From Pirellula staleyi DSM 6068 (GTDB taxonomy: Bacteria > Planctomycetota > Planctomycetia > Pirellulales > Pirellulaceae): a stretch of DNA of 37,491 nucleotides. Below are positions 1 through 8,441 of this stretch, one piece after another (position 1 is the first letter of the stretch; each line of letters starts with the position of its first letter). The stretch spans positions 1-37,491 of the forward strand of contig CAMDKL010000046.1 of the NCBI GenBank assembly GCA_945900945.1, given 5' to 3'. The notes beneath the pieces were generated by a model that was not told the DNA's origin, searched no databases, and saw nothing but the letters and a program-made list of their open reading frames with translations. Position numbers and translations under genes: made by a program.

Positions 1-513
1 AGTCAATACACTTCGGTGTACGAGCGCGTTCAGGCGGAGAAAGCGAGTCGCAAGGATAAGGCTCGAGCGAAAGTTCGCAGGCGACAGGTGTCGCGAAGCC
101 GTTCACCCGTTGCATCGGACGGAGGGCAAGCGGCTTACGTTCGCGGTGATGACTGGCTGACGCCGGTAACGGTCGACGAGCGTTCGGCAGCTTATCGTGG
201 CGCCATGCCGAGCAAGACTGGCAAGCGGGCTAGTGACAAAGGATTTCTGGGTATAAGTTTCGAGTTGTATTTGAAGCTGTTGGATTGGACTGGCAGGCAG
301 ATACGCCGCGACAATAAGAAGGGCCGGATCCCAAGCGATTTGGCACCCATCCTGGAACGAGTTGGACTATCAGGCGAATTGTGGTGCGATTTAGTCAAGC
401 GATTCGGTAAGATCTTCAAACGTGTCGCCGGGACACCGGAGTCACTTGCTCAGGAAGCGATACGTCGAGGGCAGAGCGGCTACCGCACGGGCGGTTCGCC
501 CCTACCAGCGTGA
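1..513 (+). CDS. C-terminal part of an IS200-like/REP-associated transposase-type protein (5' end outside window)
   Basis: The reading frame is open from base 1, so the true start lies upstream; the GTG at 16 is only an internal codon. The visible 170 residues are basic and contain the block FELYLKLLDWTGRQIRRD followed by PSDLAPILERVGLSGELWCD and a short FG..FKRVAG segment. I recognise this pattern as the C-terminal domain of planctomycete Y1-type (IS200-like) transposases of the REP-associated (RAYT) kind. The catalytic HUH and Tyr motifs would be upstream and cannot be seen. RAYT proteins are known to act on palindromic REP repeats, and this window contains several such repeats (3857-3974, 9879-9907, 27305-27421, 32123-32173), but none lies beside this gene. 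It could instead be an unrelated planctomycete protein sharing the tail. Whether the complete gene is intact cannot be judged. Confidence 0.6.
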   Translation, partial: SQYTSVYERVQAEKASRKDKARAKVRRRQVSRSRSPVASDGGQAAYVRGDDWLTPVTVDERSAAYRGAMPSKTGKRASDKGFLGISFELYLKLLDWTGRQIRRDNKKGRIPSDLAPILERVGLSGELWCDLVKRFGKIFKRVAGTPESLAQEAIRRGQSGYRTGGSPLPA

Positions 514-792
514 CGTAAGTCCTCCGCCAATTGCTTTTCAGCCACCGTTGTTTGGTTGAATGAAATCGACAGGTGGAGTTTCGTTGCCTGATTCTAGGCA
601 CTGGCGTCCGGGAAGGGCGATTTCTTGTTGCGGAATTCGTCGTAGAGCTCTGTTCCGATCGTTGGAGATGTATTTAGGAATAGAATTTTCCAATCGATTC
701 CGGCCTCGGTAAGATGGATGGCCCGTGTGTTTTGTGTTTTTAACAAGCGTGTCTAATTAGCCGAATCTCCGGTGCATGCACAAAAAAGTGGC

Positions 793-2142
793 CTACGCTG
801 CCTTCGTTTTTTTACCGTTTTTCTTTGGAGCGTTGTTGGCAGGCTTATCCATGACGGTCGGTTCCGCTTGTTGGGCACTCCATCGGTCGTAGAGTTTTTG
901 CAACTCTACAACGCGTCCCGCTTCACTCGTTGCTAAATCTTTCGATTCACCAATGTCCTCGGCTATGTTGTAGAGTTCGGGCTTTCCACTGCCTCCTTTG
1001 GATACTACGAGTTTCCAGTCACCATGACGAACGGCCCACTGTTCACCAAAACGCCAAAACATCGTTTCGTGTGGTGACGTCGTTTTCTTTCCAGACAAGT
1101 ACGGAACTAAATCTAATCCATCGATGCCCGCAGTCGATTCGATGGGAGTTCCTGCAGCAGCCAAGCAGGTTGGCATCACATCGAGGTTCATGACCGGCAA
1201 TTCATAAATCTTGCCTGCTGGGAGGGTTCCTTTCCATTGAACAAAGAACGGGACGCGAGGGCCACCCTCAAATGTAGTCATTTTGAAACCACGGAGAACA
1301 CCGTTATTTGAAGTCGTCGATTGGGTCGGACCACCGTTATCGCCAATGAAGAACACTACCGTATTGTTTTCCTGACCAAGGGCACGAATCTTGGCGAGCA
1401 CGGTTCCGACGGCATCATCCATAGCAGACATCATTGCTGCAAACGTCCTTCGCTTTTCATCTGTGATCGAAGTGAATCGATCGAGATATTTTTTAGGTGC
1501 TTGCAACGGGGCGTGTTGCGCATTGAACGGCAAGTAGAGAAACCATGGTTTGTCTTGATTCCGGTCTAGCCAATCGACTGCTCGTTCAGCATACTTATCG
1601 GTCGTGTAAAAATCGATTTCATCAATAGCTTTCACTTCGCCGGAGACTCGCGAATCGATGAATTTTGTCGGGTGAAAAAAGGGCGTGTTAGCCAGTGTTC
1701 CGTAGAATTCATCAAATCCGCGTTTGGTTGGATGATAGTCAGACGAGTCGCCCAAATGCCATTTGCCGATAGCGGCTGTCGCATAGCCAAGTTTCTTCAG
1801 TCTGTCGGCAATCGTCGTTTCCTTTAGGGACAAACCACTTGTACGACAGATCGCGTTGAACTCGTGTCCGAACCGAGTCGGATACTTGCCCGTCATTAAA
1901 CCGGCTCGGGACGGACTGCAATAGGTCGCAGCCACGTACCCTTGGGTGCATTGCAGACCATTCTTGGCAATGGAGTCAATATGAGGCGTTGGAATGTCTT
2001 TGCAACCTTGGACGCCGGTTTCTCCAAAACCAAGATCGTCGGCATAGATGATCAGAATATTGGCACGCGGCGTTTCTGCGGCGAAGCCCGAAATCGGAAG
2101 TAACAGGAGGCAAATAAAGCAGGAAGCGGTTAAGAATCGCAT
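793..2142 (-). CDS. Secreted arylsulfatase
   Basis: A 449-residue sulfatase (alkaline phosphatase superfamily) that would hydrolyse a sulfate ester, probably on a polysaccharide, in the periplasm or outside the cell. Residues 1-21 form a signal peptide ending GFAA. The N-terminal metal site IIYADDLGFGETG follows at about 31-43. The formylglycine signature CSPSR begins at Cys75, and GRAGLMTGKYPTR-like sequence follows it. A second metal/active-site stretch, FFIGDNGGPTQ, is near residue 265. Length is normal for the single-domain planctomycete sulfatases. The C-terminus is a Lys-rich tail (KKNGKKTKAA). The start is the ATG at 2142, with AAGGTG a few bases upstream. The gene is divergent from the aldehyde dehydrogenase across about 200 bp with no repeat. 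Substrate cannot be told from sequence. No sulfatase-maturating enzyme is encoded in this window. Confidence 0.93.
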   Translation of the reverse strand: MRFLTASCFICLLLLPISGFAAETPRANILIIYADDLGFGETGVQGCKDIPTPHIDSIAKNGLQCTQGYVAATYCSPSRAGLMTGKYPTRFGHEFNAICRTSGLSLKETTIADRLKKLGYATAAIGKWHLGDSSDYHPTKRGFDEFYGTLANTPFFHPTKFIDSRVSGEVKAIDEIDFYTTDKYAERAVDWLDRNQDKPWFLYLPFNAQHAPLQAPKKYLDRFTSITDEKRRTFAAMMSAMDDAVGTVLAKIRALGQENNTVVFFIGDNGGPTQSTTSNNGVLRGFKMTTFEGGPRVPFFVQWKGTLPAGKIYELPVMNLDVMPTCLAAAGTPIESTAGIDGLDLVPYLSGKKTTSPHETMFWRFGEQWAVRHGDWKLVVSKGGSGKPELYNIAEDIGESKDLATSEAGRVVELQKLYDRWSAQQAEPTVMDKPANNAPKKNGKKTKAA

Positions 2143-2339
2143 GGGAACACCTTGGTTTTGACTTTTGTTTTTAGCGTTGAAGATGCACTAGCTTAGCAGT
2201 TGGTTGACCGAATTTGAAGCTAGCAGTTTCGAGAAATCGCTCCGACATTTGGCTAAGTTGCTTTCATTTCAGCGTGTTCGACGTTATTTTTGTAGGCAGA
2301 ATTTGATTCGATTTCCGCTCCTAACCAAGGTGTAGTTCT

Positions 2340-3833
2340 ATGGCCTCCGTGATTGCCCATTCGTTGCTTCCAGAAGTTCAGCAGTTTCTCGAGAGCGGAG
2401 TCAAGAAAGGTTTTGTCGGCGGCAAAGAGGTCGAGGCATCTAATAGCGAGACGTTCTTTACTAAAGATCCTGGGTCCGGTGCTACTCTTGCCGAAGTAGT
2501 CGCATTGCAGGCCAATGATGTGGATCTCGCAATCGATGCTGCCAACCTCGCATTCAAAAAGCAAGCTTGGGCTCGCCTTGCTCCCAATGATCGTAGCGCC
2601 ATGCTACATCGTTTGGCAGATGGCATTGAAAAGCACAAAGCGATCATTGGACAAATCGAAGCGTTGGATGCTGGCAAACTCGAGGCTCACGCTCAAGGAG
2701 ATGTGCAGAACTGCGCCGACACGTTGCGCTACTTTGCTGACTTGTATCAGCATGCGAGAATGCGGACGACATTGGCAGTTAAGGGCCATGATGCTTGGAC
2801 AAGCCGACAGCCATGGGGAGCCTGTGGATTCATCTTTCCGTGGAACTTTCCATTCCTGTTGATTGGCTGGGGGATCGCGCCAGCCTTGGCAGCCGGAAAT
2901 ACCGTTGTCATCAAACCCGCCGAGGATACGCCGTTGTCCACTATCTATTTGGCGCACCTTGCTCAAGAAGTGGGCATCCCTGACGGTGTCATCAATGTTG
3001 TTCCTGGATATGGCACAGTTGCTGGCGCAGCTCTCGCCGCAAGTGGTAAGATCAAACGCATGTCGTTCACGGGATCGCCAGAAGTAGGCCGATTGGTAGG
3101 CGAAGCGTGTGGCCGCAATTTGGTTCCAGTCAAACTGGAACTTGGAGGTAAAGGAGCTGCCGTTGTTTTCGACGATGTGGATATCGAGCAAACTGCACAA
3201 AAACTGGTCGGGGCCATTACGTTCCACACCGGCCAAGTCTGCTGCGATGCTACCCGGTGGTTTGTACACAAAAAGATATACGATCGCTTCGTGGGTGAAT
3301 GTGTCGATCGACTCAAAGCCGTTCAAATTGGATATCAAATGGACAGCAATACTCAGATGGGGCCAGTCGTTAGTGCCAAGCAACGTCAGCGAGTTTTGAA
3401 CTACCTAACCAAAGGAAAAGCGGAGGGAGCTGAATGCATACTCGAAGGGGGCATTGCGGAAGTGGAAGGATTTGAGGGCCACTATGTTAAACCCGCATTA
3501 CTGGCTGGTTCGATCGACAACGTTGCCGCCCGCGAAGAAATATTTGGGCCGGTTGCATTCTTGAGTCCATTCGATTCAGAAGAGCAGGCTGTCGAAATGG
3601 TCAACCACACCGACTATGGGCTTGCTAACAGTGTTTGGACAAGTGACCTAAATCGTGCCGCTCGAATCGCTGAAGGCATGTGTGCGGGAAATAGCTGGAT
3701 CAATGCCCATAACGTTTTCCCTCATGGTGTTCCTTACGCGGGCATCAACAAGAGTGGTATGGGAGGAGGCGTCAATTCGATCGAGACATTGTTTGATTAT
3801 CTGCGAAGCATATCGGTTGTTCGGCCCCTTTAG
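2340..3833 (+). CDS. NAD(P)-dependent aldehyde dehydrogenase
   Basis: A 497-residue member of the ALDH superfamily, oxidising an aldehyde to the acid. Expected landmarks are all present: FPWNFP with the oxyanion Asn at 169, KPAEDTP at about 192, the nucleotide-binding FTGSPEVGR, the general base Glu267 in KLELGGK, the catalytic Cys301 in GQVCCDATR (a second Cys follows at 302), and EEIFGPV near 400. Full length and cytosolic, with no signal peptide. The ATG at 2340 is preceded by CCAAGGTGTAG, a weak ribosome site. Overall it looks most like the betaine/phenylacetaldehyde-type ALDHs, but the substrate is not decided by any visible residue. It stands alone, divergent from the sulfatase, and is followed by a cluster of palindromic repeats. 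Confidence 0.95.
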   Translation: MASVIAHSLLPEVQQFLESGVKKGFVGGKEVEASNSETFFTKDPGSGATLAEVVALQANDVDLAIDAANLAFKKQAWARLAPNDRSAMLHRLADGIEKHKAIIGQIEALDAGKLEAHAQGDVQNCADTLRYFADLYQHARMRTTLAVKGHDAWTSRQPWGACGFIFPWNFPFLLIGWGIAPALAAGNTVVIKPAEDTPLSTIYLAHLAQEVGIPDGVINVVPGYGTVAGAALAASGKIKRMSFTGSPEVGRLVGEACGRNLVPVKLELGGKGAAVVFDDVDIEQTAQKLVGAITFHTGQVCCDATRWFVHKKIYDRFVGECVDRLKAVQIGYQMDSNTQMGPVVSAKQRQRVLNYLTKGKAEGAECILEGGIAEVEGFEGHYVKPALLAGSIDNVAAREEIFGPVAFLSPFDSEEQAVEMVNHTDYGLANSVWTSDLNRAARIAEGMCAGNSWINAHNVFPHGVPYAGINKSGMGGGVNSIETLFDYLRSISVVRPL

Positions 3834-3856
3834 TTTCAAGTCGGTACGGCTGTTCG

Positions 3857-3974
3857 CACGTAGGTCCGGCTGTCCTCAGCCGGACATCCTGAATAAGTTT
3901 TGCCGTCGCCATGTCAGCCTGAGGACAGGCTGACCTACGTGAAGAGTCAGCCTGAGGACAGGCTGACCTACGTG
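3857..3974. repeat. Three palindromic REP-like repeats (family 1)
   Basis: Copies lie at 3857-3885, 3913-3941 and 3946-3974, each 29 bp. Each has a CACGTAG head and a hairpin with 9-bp arms around a 4-base loop. Two copies have arms GTCAGCCTG and CAGGCTGAC; the first has arms GTCCGGCTG and CAGCCGGAC, so the changes are compensated on both sides. The first copy is in the opposite orientation to the other two. They follow the ALDH stop and precede the cytochrome gene; related copies are at 9879 and 27305-27421. Confidence 0.9.
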
Positions 3975-4133
3975 TTTTGTGCTTTCAATCATTTTGAATC
4001 TTGAATCCAACCAGGTTAGTTTGGGTTATACTAGTTGACGCACACGTCGAAATCCATAATGCATCTCAGCCTGAAAGAGGGTTGAGCAGCGTGATCGCCT
4101 TGCCCGCCTTACCCCCGCCTCAATTTGTCGTTT

Positions 4134-6578
4134 ATGCCCTTGATGTTTCTTCGATTAATTTGCTTTTGTGCAATTTCCTTTTCAATCATCGTGGGCTGTG
4201 GGTCTGCTTTTGCTCAAGCAATGCCGGACTTTGCAAAGACCGGCTTGCCTTTTCTTGAGAAACATTGTTTGGAATGCCATTCCAAAAGTGACGCCAAAGC
4301 TGAACTTCAGCTGGATAGTTTTCAATCTTCCAACTCCATCGTCAAGCAAAGGAAAACATGGGAGAACGTTTTGCGAATGGTTTCGAGTGGCGAAATGCCT
4401 CCTGAAGATCAAACGAGGCCGACTCCAATCGAAACAGAGTCGTTTGCGCAGCTCGTTCGGGACATCTTTCTCCAATTCGATCGGAATGCGAAACCAGATC
4501 CAGGTCGAGTCACCATGCGGCGATTGAATCGAGTCGAGTATCGCAACACGATTCGAGACCTGATCGGAGTCGATTTCGATCCCACCGAAGACTTTCCGTC
4601 GGACGATATTGGGCATGGATTCGATAACATTGGTGACGTCCTGACACTATCGCCTGTATTGATGGAACGCTATTTGGCCGCTTCTGCAGGGATTGTTCAA
4701 AGAGCGATTTTACCTGAACCTCCCCCGGTACCAAAACGCCATCTATCGACGCGGCACGCCGAGCCAGCATCGGGCGACGTGGAAAAGAAGCTGATGGATG
4801 GAAAGTTTCGACGCATGACATCGGATGCGAAGGAAGCGATCGAAACGGGACCGCTTAATACGGAATATAAGTGGGAGGACGATGCGGAGTATGTCTTTCG
4901 AACTCGCGTGTATGGTAAGAGCGAAGCAGGCCAAACGATTCGTTTGGCATTAATGATTCAAGGGAAATCTTTGGAAAAAGGGGCTTCCGGCGCGGAGCTT
5001 GCTTTGTGGGTGGGTGAATTCAAACGGCCAACCAAAATCCTCAAAGTCTACGAGGTGACTGCAACCAAAGCGGATGACGCCAACGTGTTTCAAGTTTCCG
5101 TACCAAGGATGCCAGGTCGCGACCGTATGCTGGTTGCTATCGAGAAACCAACCCATGAGCAACTGCCCGTTCAAGTTTTTGTCGAGTACTTAGCTTTAGA
5201 CGGTCCGCTTGATACTCGGCCTGCATCGCATCGTCGTTTGCTCGCCGTTTCACCAGACAAATCTTCTGGCGAGCAAACGCAAGAGGTGTTATCGCGTTTT
5301 CTGCGAAGAGCCTATCGACGGCCTCCCGTTGAGTTGGAATTGGCACGTATAACCCGTTTCGTTGAAAAGGAGATGTCGAGTGGTCAAAATTGGGAAGCGG
5401 CAATTCAGATGGCAATCCAAGCGACCCTCTGCTCGCCCAAGTTCCTGTTTCGCGTGGAATTAGATGATCGACCAGAAGGTAGCGAGAGCAGTAAGCTTGA
5501 TGAATTTCAGTTAGCTTCGCGCCTTTCGTATTTCCTATGGGGCACGATGCCAGACGAACCTTTGTTGGAACTGGCTGCCAACCATCAACTTACAAACAGT
5601 CTTGGTCCGCAAATCAGGCGAATGTTAGCCGATTCGAAATCCAACACATTGGTCGAACAGTTTGCAGTCCAGTGGCTGCAGATCCAAAGGCTGAGTACTT
5701 TTTCTCCAGATGCAAAGCTGTTTCCTAGTTTCGATGAGACGCTAAGAAAGGCCATGCTAAAAGAGACGGAGATGTTCTTCGAGTCAGTCATGAAGGAAGA
5801 TCGGAGCATTCTGGATTTGCTCGATGCGGACTATACGTTTCTGAATGAGTCGCTAGCGCGACATTATGGGATCGCCGATACAAATGGAAATCGCGTTGGA
5901 CAAGTCGCAACGCAGCCAAAGGGAGAACCGTTCCGCAGCGAGAAATTTCAACGGGTCATACTTCAAGACAAACAACGTGGTGGATTATTGACGCAGGCCA
6001 GTATTCTTACAGTTACTTCCAATCCTACTCGGACATCACCTGTGAAACGGGGGCGATGGGTGCTTGAACAAATCCTTGGCGCACCACCTCCGCCACCGCC
6101 ACCTAATGTCCCTGAACTGCCCGAAGGTGGCAACGCCGACGTAGGTGGAACGCTCAAAGAACGATTGGAAAACCACCGCACGAACCCAAGCTGTGCGAAT
6201 TGCCATGCTAAAATGGATCCCATTGGATTTGCACTCGAAAACTACAATGCTATTGGAGGCTTTCGATCCAAGGACGGCGAGTTCGACATTGACCCGTCCG
6301 GTGAATTTTCGGATGGTAGGGAATTACGAGGCCCCGATGGACTCAAGTCGGTTCTTCGGGAAAAGCAGGTTGAGTTTGTTCGATGTTTGGTCGAAAAGCT
6401 CTTAATCTATGCACTTGGACGCGGTCTCGAGTACTATGATCGACCGTCGGTCGAACGCATCGTGGAACAACTAGCAAAAAATGACTATCGATTTTCGGTA
6501 CTTGTAACCGAAATTGTCAGTAGCGATCCGTTTCGATTCCGCCGTAGTGCGAGTGATACCGAGTCAGAAGGAAACTGA
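4134..6578 (+). CDS. Planctomycete-type cytochrome c / DUF1592 protein, secreted
   Basis: An 814-residue exported protein with the multi-domain layout known only from Planctomycetes and relatives: PSCyt1-type cytochrome domain, DUF1587, a carbohydrate-binding-like stretch, DUF1595, DUF1592, DUF1588 and DUF1585. The signal peptide spans 1-27 (ends SAFA). A heme c motif CLECH is at Cys45-His49, and a second, CANCH, is at Cys687-His691 inside the DUF1588-like part (NPSCANCHAKMDPIG). VTMRRLNRVEYRNTIRDLIG is the DUF1587 start. A run of prolines lies near residue 660. The family is usually paired with DUF1552 proteins, as here; a role in oxidative attack on polymers has been proposed but is not established. 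I chose the ATG at 4134 over the TTG at 4125 because it gives a clean signal peptide. The next gene begins 4 bp after the stop, so the two form an operon. Confidence 0.9.
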   Translation: MPLMFLRLICFCAISFSIIVGCGSAFAQAMPDFAKTGLPFLEKHCLECHSKSDAKAELQLDSFQSSNSIVKQRKTWENVLRMVSSGEMPPEDQTRPTPIETESFAQLVRDIFLQFDRNAKPDPGRVTMRRLNRVEYRNTIRDLIGVDFDPTEDFPSDDIGHGFDNIGDVLTLSPVLMERYLAASAGIVQRAILPEPPPVPKRHLSTRHAEPASGDVEKKLMDGKFRRMTSDAKEAIETGPLNTEYKWEDDAEYVFRTRVYGKSEAGQTIRLALMIQGKSLEKGASGAELALWVGEFKRPTKILKVYEVTATKADDANVFQVSVPRMPGRDRMLVAIEKPTHEQLPVQVFVEYLALDGPLDTRPASHRRLLAVSPDKSSGEQTQEVLSRFLRRAYRRPPVELELARITRFVEKEMSSGQNWEAAIQMAIQATLCSPKFLFRVELDDRPEGSESSKLDEFQLASRLSYFLWGTMPDEPLLELAANHQLTNSLGPQIRRMLADSKSNTLVEQFAVQWLQIQRLSTFSPDAKLFPSFDETLRKAMLKETEMFFESVMKEDRSILDLLDADYTFLNESLARHYGIADTNGNRVGQVATQPKGEPFRSEKFQRVILQDKQRGGLLTQASILTVTSNPTRTSPVKRGRWVLEQILGAPPPPPPPNVPELPEGGNADVGGTLKERLENHRTNPSCANCHAKMDPIGFALENYNAIGGFRSKDGEFDIDPSGEFSDGRELRGPDGLKSVLREKQVEFVRCLVEKLLIYALGRGLEYYDRPSVERIVEQLAKNDYRFSVLVTEIVSSDPFRFRRSASDTESEGN

Positions 6579-6582
6579 AAAC

Positions 6583-7929
6583 ATGTCGACAAATCCTAGA
6601 AAACTATCGCGACGAACCCTCTTGCGCGGAGTCGGAGTATCGCTTTCACTGCCATGGCTTGAAGCGATGGGTCCGTCTGGTGCTTGGGGTAACGCACGTG
6701 AAGGTGCAGCATCGGCTCCAAACCGAATGGCGTTTTTGTATGTTCCGAACGGCAAAAACATGACGCAATGGACACCATCCAAGGAAGGCGTTGATTATGA
6801 ATTGCCAGCTACGTTACAGCCACTCGCTTCGGTCAAAGACAAGCTGCTTGTTCTATCTGGATTAACGGCCGACAAAGCAAGACCACACGGTGATGGCGGC
6901 GGCGATCATGCTCGGGCGTTGTCTGCTTTCCTGACCGGCACGCAAGCTCGCAAGACCGACGGAACGGACATTCGAGCCGGCGTGTCTGTGGATCAACTCG
7001 CGGCGGCAAGAGTCGGAGATTTGACTCGTCTCCAATCACTCGAAGTAGGTTGCGAGCAAGGAGCGATGGCAGGCAACTGCGATTCGGGATACAGCTGCGT
7101 TTATTCGTCGACCATGTCCTGGCGTTCCGCAACGCAACCCCTGCCCAAAGAAGTCAATCCGAAGCTTGTTTTTGAACGACTATTTGGATCTACACCCGAT
7201 GCTCAGCGGGCGGAGCGAGACGCACGTCGAAAGAGCATTCTCGATTTTGTACGGGAGGACTCACAAGACTTGTCGGGGAAGCTTGGCAAAAGCGATGTTC
7301 GCAAGCTGGACGAGTATCTGTCTTCCATTCGCGATATCGAAGCTCGGATTAATAGTGCGGAAAAGATGCCGCCGATCGTCGTTCCAACCATCGCTGCTCC
7401 GACTTCGATTCCGGCCGCGTACGATGAGCATATTCGGTTGATGTGCGACTTGATTGTGTTGGGTTTTCAAGCGGATGTGACCCGGATTGCAACCTTTGTC
7501 TTGGCCAATGAGGGGAGCAACAAGCCGTATCCGTTTATCGATGTTCCCGAGGGACATCACGACCTATCGCACCATGGAAACGATCAAGCCAAGCTTAGCA
7601 AAATTGCGCAGATCAACACATTCCACACGAAGCAGCTTGCTTATTTGCTTGAGAAGCTAGACTCGGTTTCCGAAGGGGATGGAACGCTTTTGGATCATTC
7701 GATGATCGCTTACGGCAGCGGCAATTCCGACGGCAACGCTCACAATCACGACGACTTGCCGATCCTATTGGCTGGTGGTGGTTGTGGAACGATCAAAACG
7801 GGACGCCACATTCGTTACAATAAAGACACACCGCTGAACAATCTCTGGCTGTCCATGCTCAATCGCATGCAGATTGATATCGCGCAGTTAGGTGACAGCA
7901 CCGGAAGTTTAACAAAGCTCGATGGCTGA
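6583..7929 (+). CDS. DUF1552 protein with Tat signal
   Basis: A 448-residue protein of the DUF1552 family, the regular downstream partner of DUF1592 cytochromes in planctomycetes; its biochemical function is unknown. The N-terminus SRRTLLRGVGVSLSLPWLEAM is a twin-arginine signal. Family landmarks include RMAFLYVPNGKNM, SGLTADKARPHGDGGGDHAR, FLTGTQARKT and, near the end, YGSGNSDGNAHNHDDLPILLAGGG. These resemble the alkaline-phosphatase-like fold of the related DUF1501 proteins, which is an inference. The ATG at 6583 has AGAAGGAA upstream and lies 4 bp past the preceding stop. The longer frame starting at 6514 overlaps the upstream gene and lacks a signal at its N-terminus, so I rejected it. 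Confidence 0.9.
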   Translation: MSTNPRKLSRRTLLRGVGVSLSLPWLEAMGPSGAWGNAREGAASAPNRMAFLYVPNGKNMTQWTPSKEGVDYELPATLQPLASVKDKLLVLSGLTADKARPHGDGGGDHARALSAFLTGTQARKTDGTDIRAGVSVDQLAAARVGDLTRLQSLEVGCEQGAMAGNCDSGYSCVYSSTMSWRSATQPLPKEVNPKLVFERLFGSTPDAQRAERDARRKSILDFVREDSQDLSGKLGKSDVRKLDEYLSSIRDIEARINSAEKMPPIVVPTIAAPTSIPAAYDEHIRLMCDLIVLGFQADVTRIATFVLANEGSNKPYPFIDVPEGHHDLSHHGNDQAKLSKIAQINTFHTKQLAYLLEKLDSVSEGDGTLLDHSMIAYGSGNSDGNAHNHDDLPILLAGGGCGTIKTGRHIRYNKDTPLNNLWLSMLNRMQIDIAQLGDSTGSLTKLDG

Positions 7930-7950
7930 TTTTGGCAGGGTAAACCTTCG

Positions 7951-8340
7951 GTGACGGATCCTAAAAATTTCTCGTGGCGCAATAGACGCTTGAGCTTTGC
8001 AAATGCCTTTCGGGGTATTCAAGACATGTTGATCACACAGCATAACGCTTGGGTTCACGCAATTGTCATGTTGATCGCTTGTGCGACTGGTATCGCGTTT
8101 CGGATATCGAACATGGAATGGTGCTGTCTCGTTTTATGCTTCATGGCCGTTCTGACGACAGAGGCTTTGAATACCGCATTGGAGTTGTTGACGGATCTCG
8201 CCTCTCCTGAATTTCACCCGCTCGCCGGCAGAGCCAAGGATGTAGCAGCGGGAGCAGTTCTAATCGCGGCAATCGGTTCGGTAATCGTGGGAGGAATCGT
8301 TTTTGTGCCGCATGTGTGGAAGTTGGCAACTCGAAATTAG
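7951..8340 (+). CDS. dgkA: Diacylglycerol kinase / undecaprenol kinase (DgkA family)
   Basis: A 129-residue integral membrane kinase that would phosphorylate diacylglycerol or undecaprenol at the inner membrane. It shows the DgkA layout: an amphipathic N-terminal part (FANAFRGIQDML), then three hydrophobic helices at about 36-53, 56-75 and 98-120. The diagnostic motif EALNTALE is at 71-78, with Glu71, Asn74 and Glu78 as the conserved active-site set, followed by KDVAAGAVLI. Length matches the family. The start is GTG at 7951, 22 bp after the DUF1552 stop, with AGGG about 9 bp upstream. It may be cotranscribed with the cytochrome/DUF1552 pair, though no functional link is evident. The substrate choice between the two lipids cannot be read from the sequence. 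Confidence 0.92.
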   Translation: MTDPKNFSWRNRRLSFANAFRGIQDMLITQHNAWVHAIVMLIACATGIAFRISNMEWCCLVLCFMAVLTTEALNTALELLTDLASPEFHPLAGRAKDVAAGAVLIAAIGSVIVGGIVFVPHVWKLATRN

Positions 8341-8441
8341 AATGTTACAGGTCGTTCGCGTCGATCCAAAGTACGGTCGAAGGGTTCTGAAACTCTACCG
8401 CAAACACAAGGCAGGTTAAGAAACATTCTGCCAGCATTCGG

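Noticed and set aside
594-672. A minus-strand tail reading TELYDEFRNKKSPFPDAS
   Set aside because: It could be the end of a decayed gene, but it is short and matches no family I can name. The rest of 514-792 shows nothing.
2604-3383. A 259-codon minus-strand frame opposite the aldehyde dehydrogenase
   Set aside because: The plus strand carries every ALDH landmark, so this is a shadow frame.
3857-3974. CRISPR-like array
   Set aside because: The repeats are palindromic, differ in orientation and spacing, and also occur singly elsewhere; no cas gene is present.
4046-4080. A partial CTCAGCCTGA sequence that could be an eighth REP copy
   Set aside because: Only one arm is present and it has no CACGTAG head; it is probably chance or too decayed.
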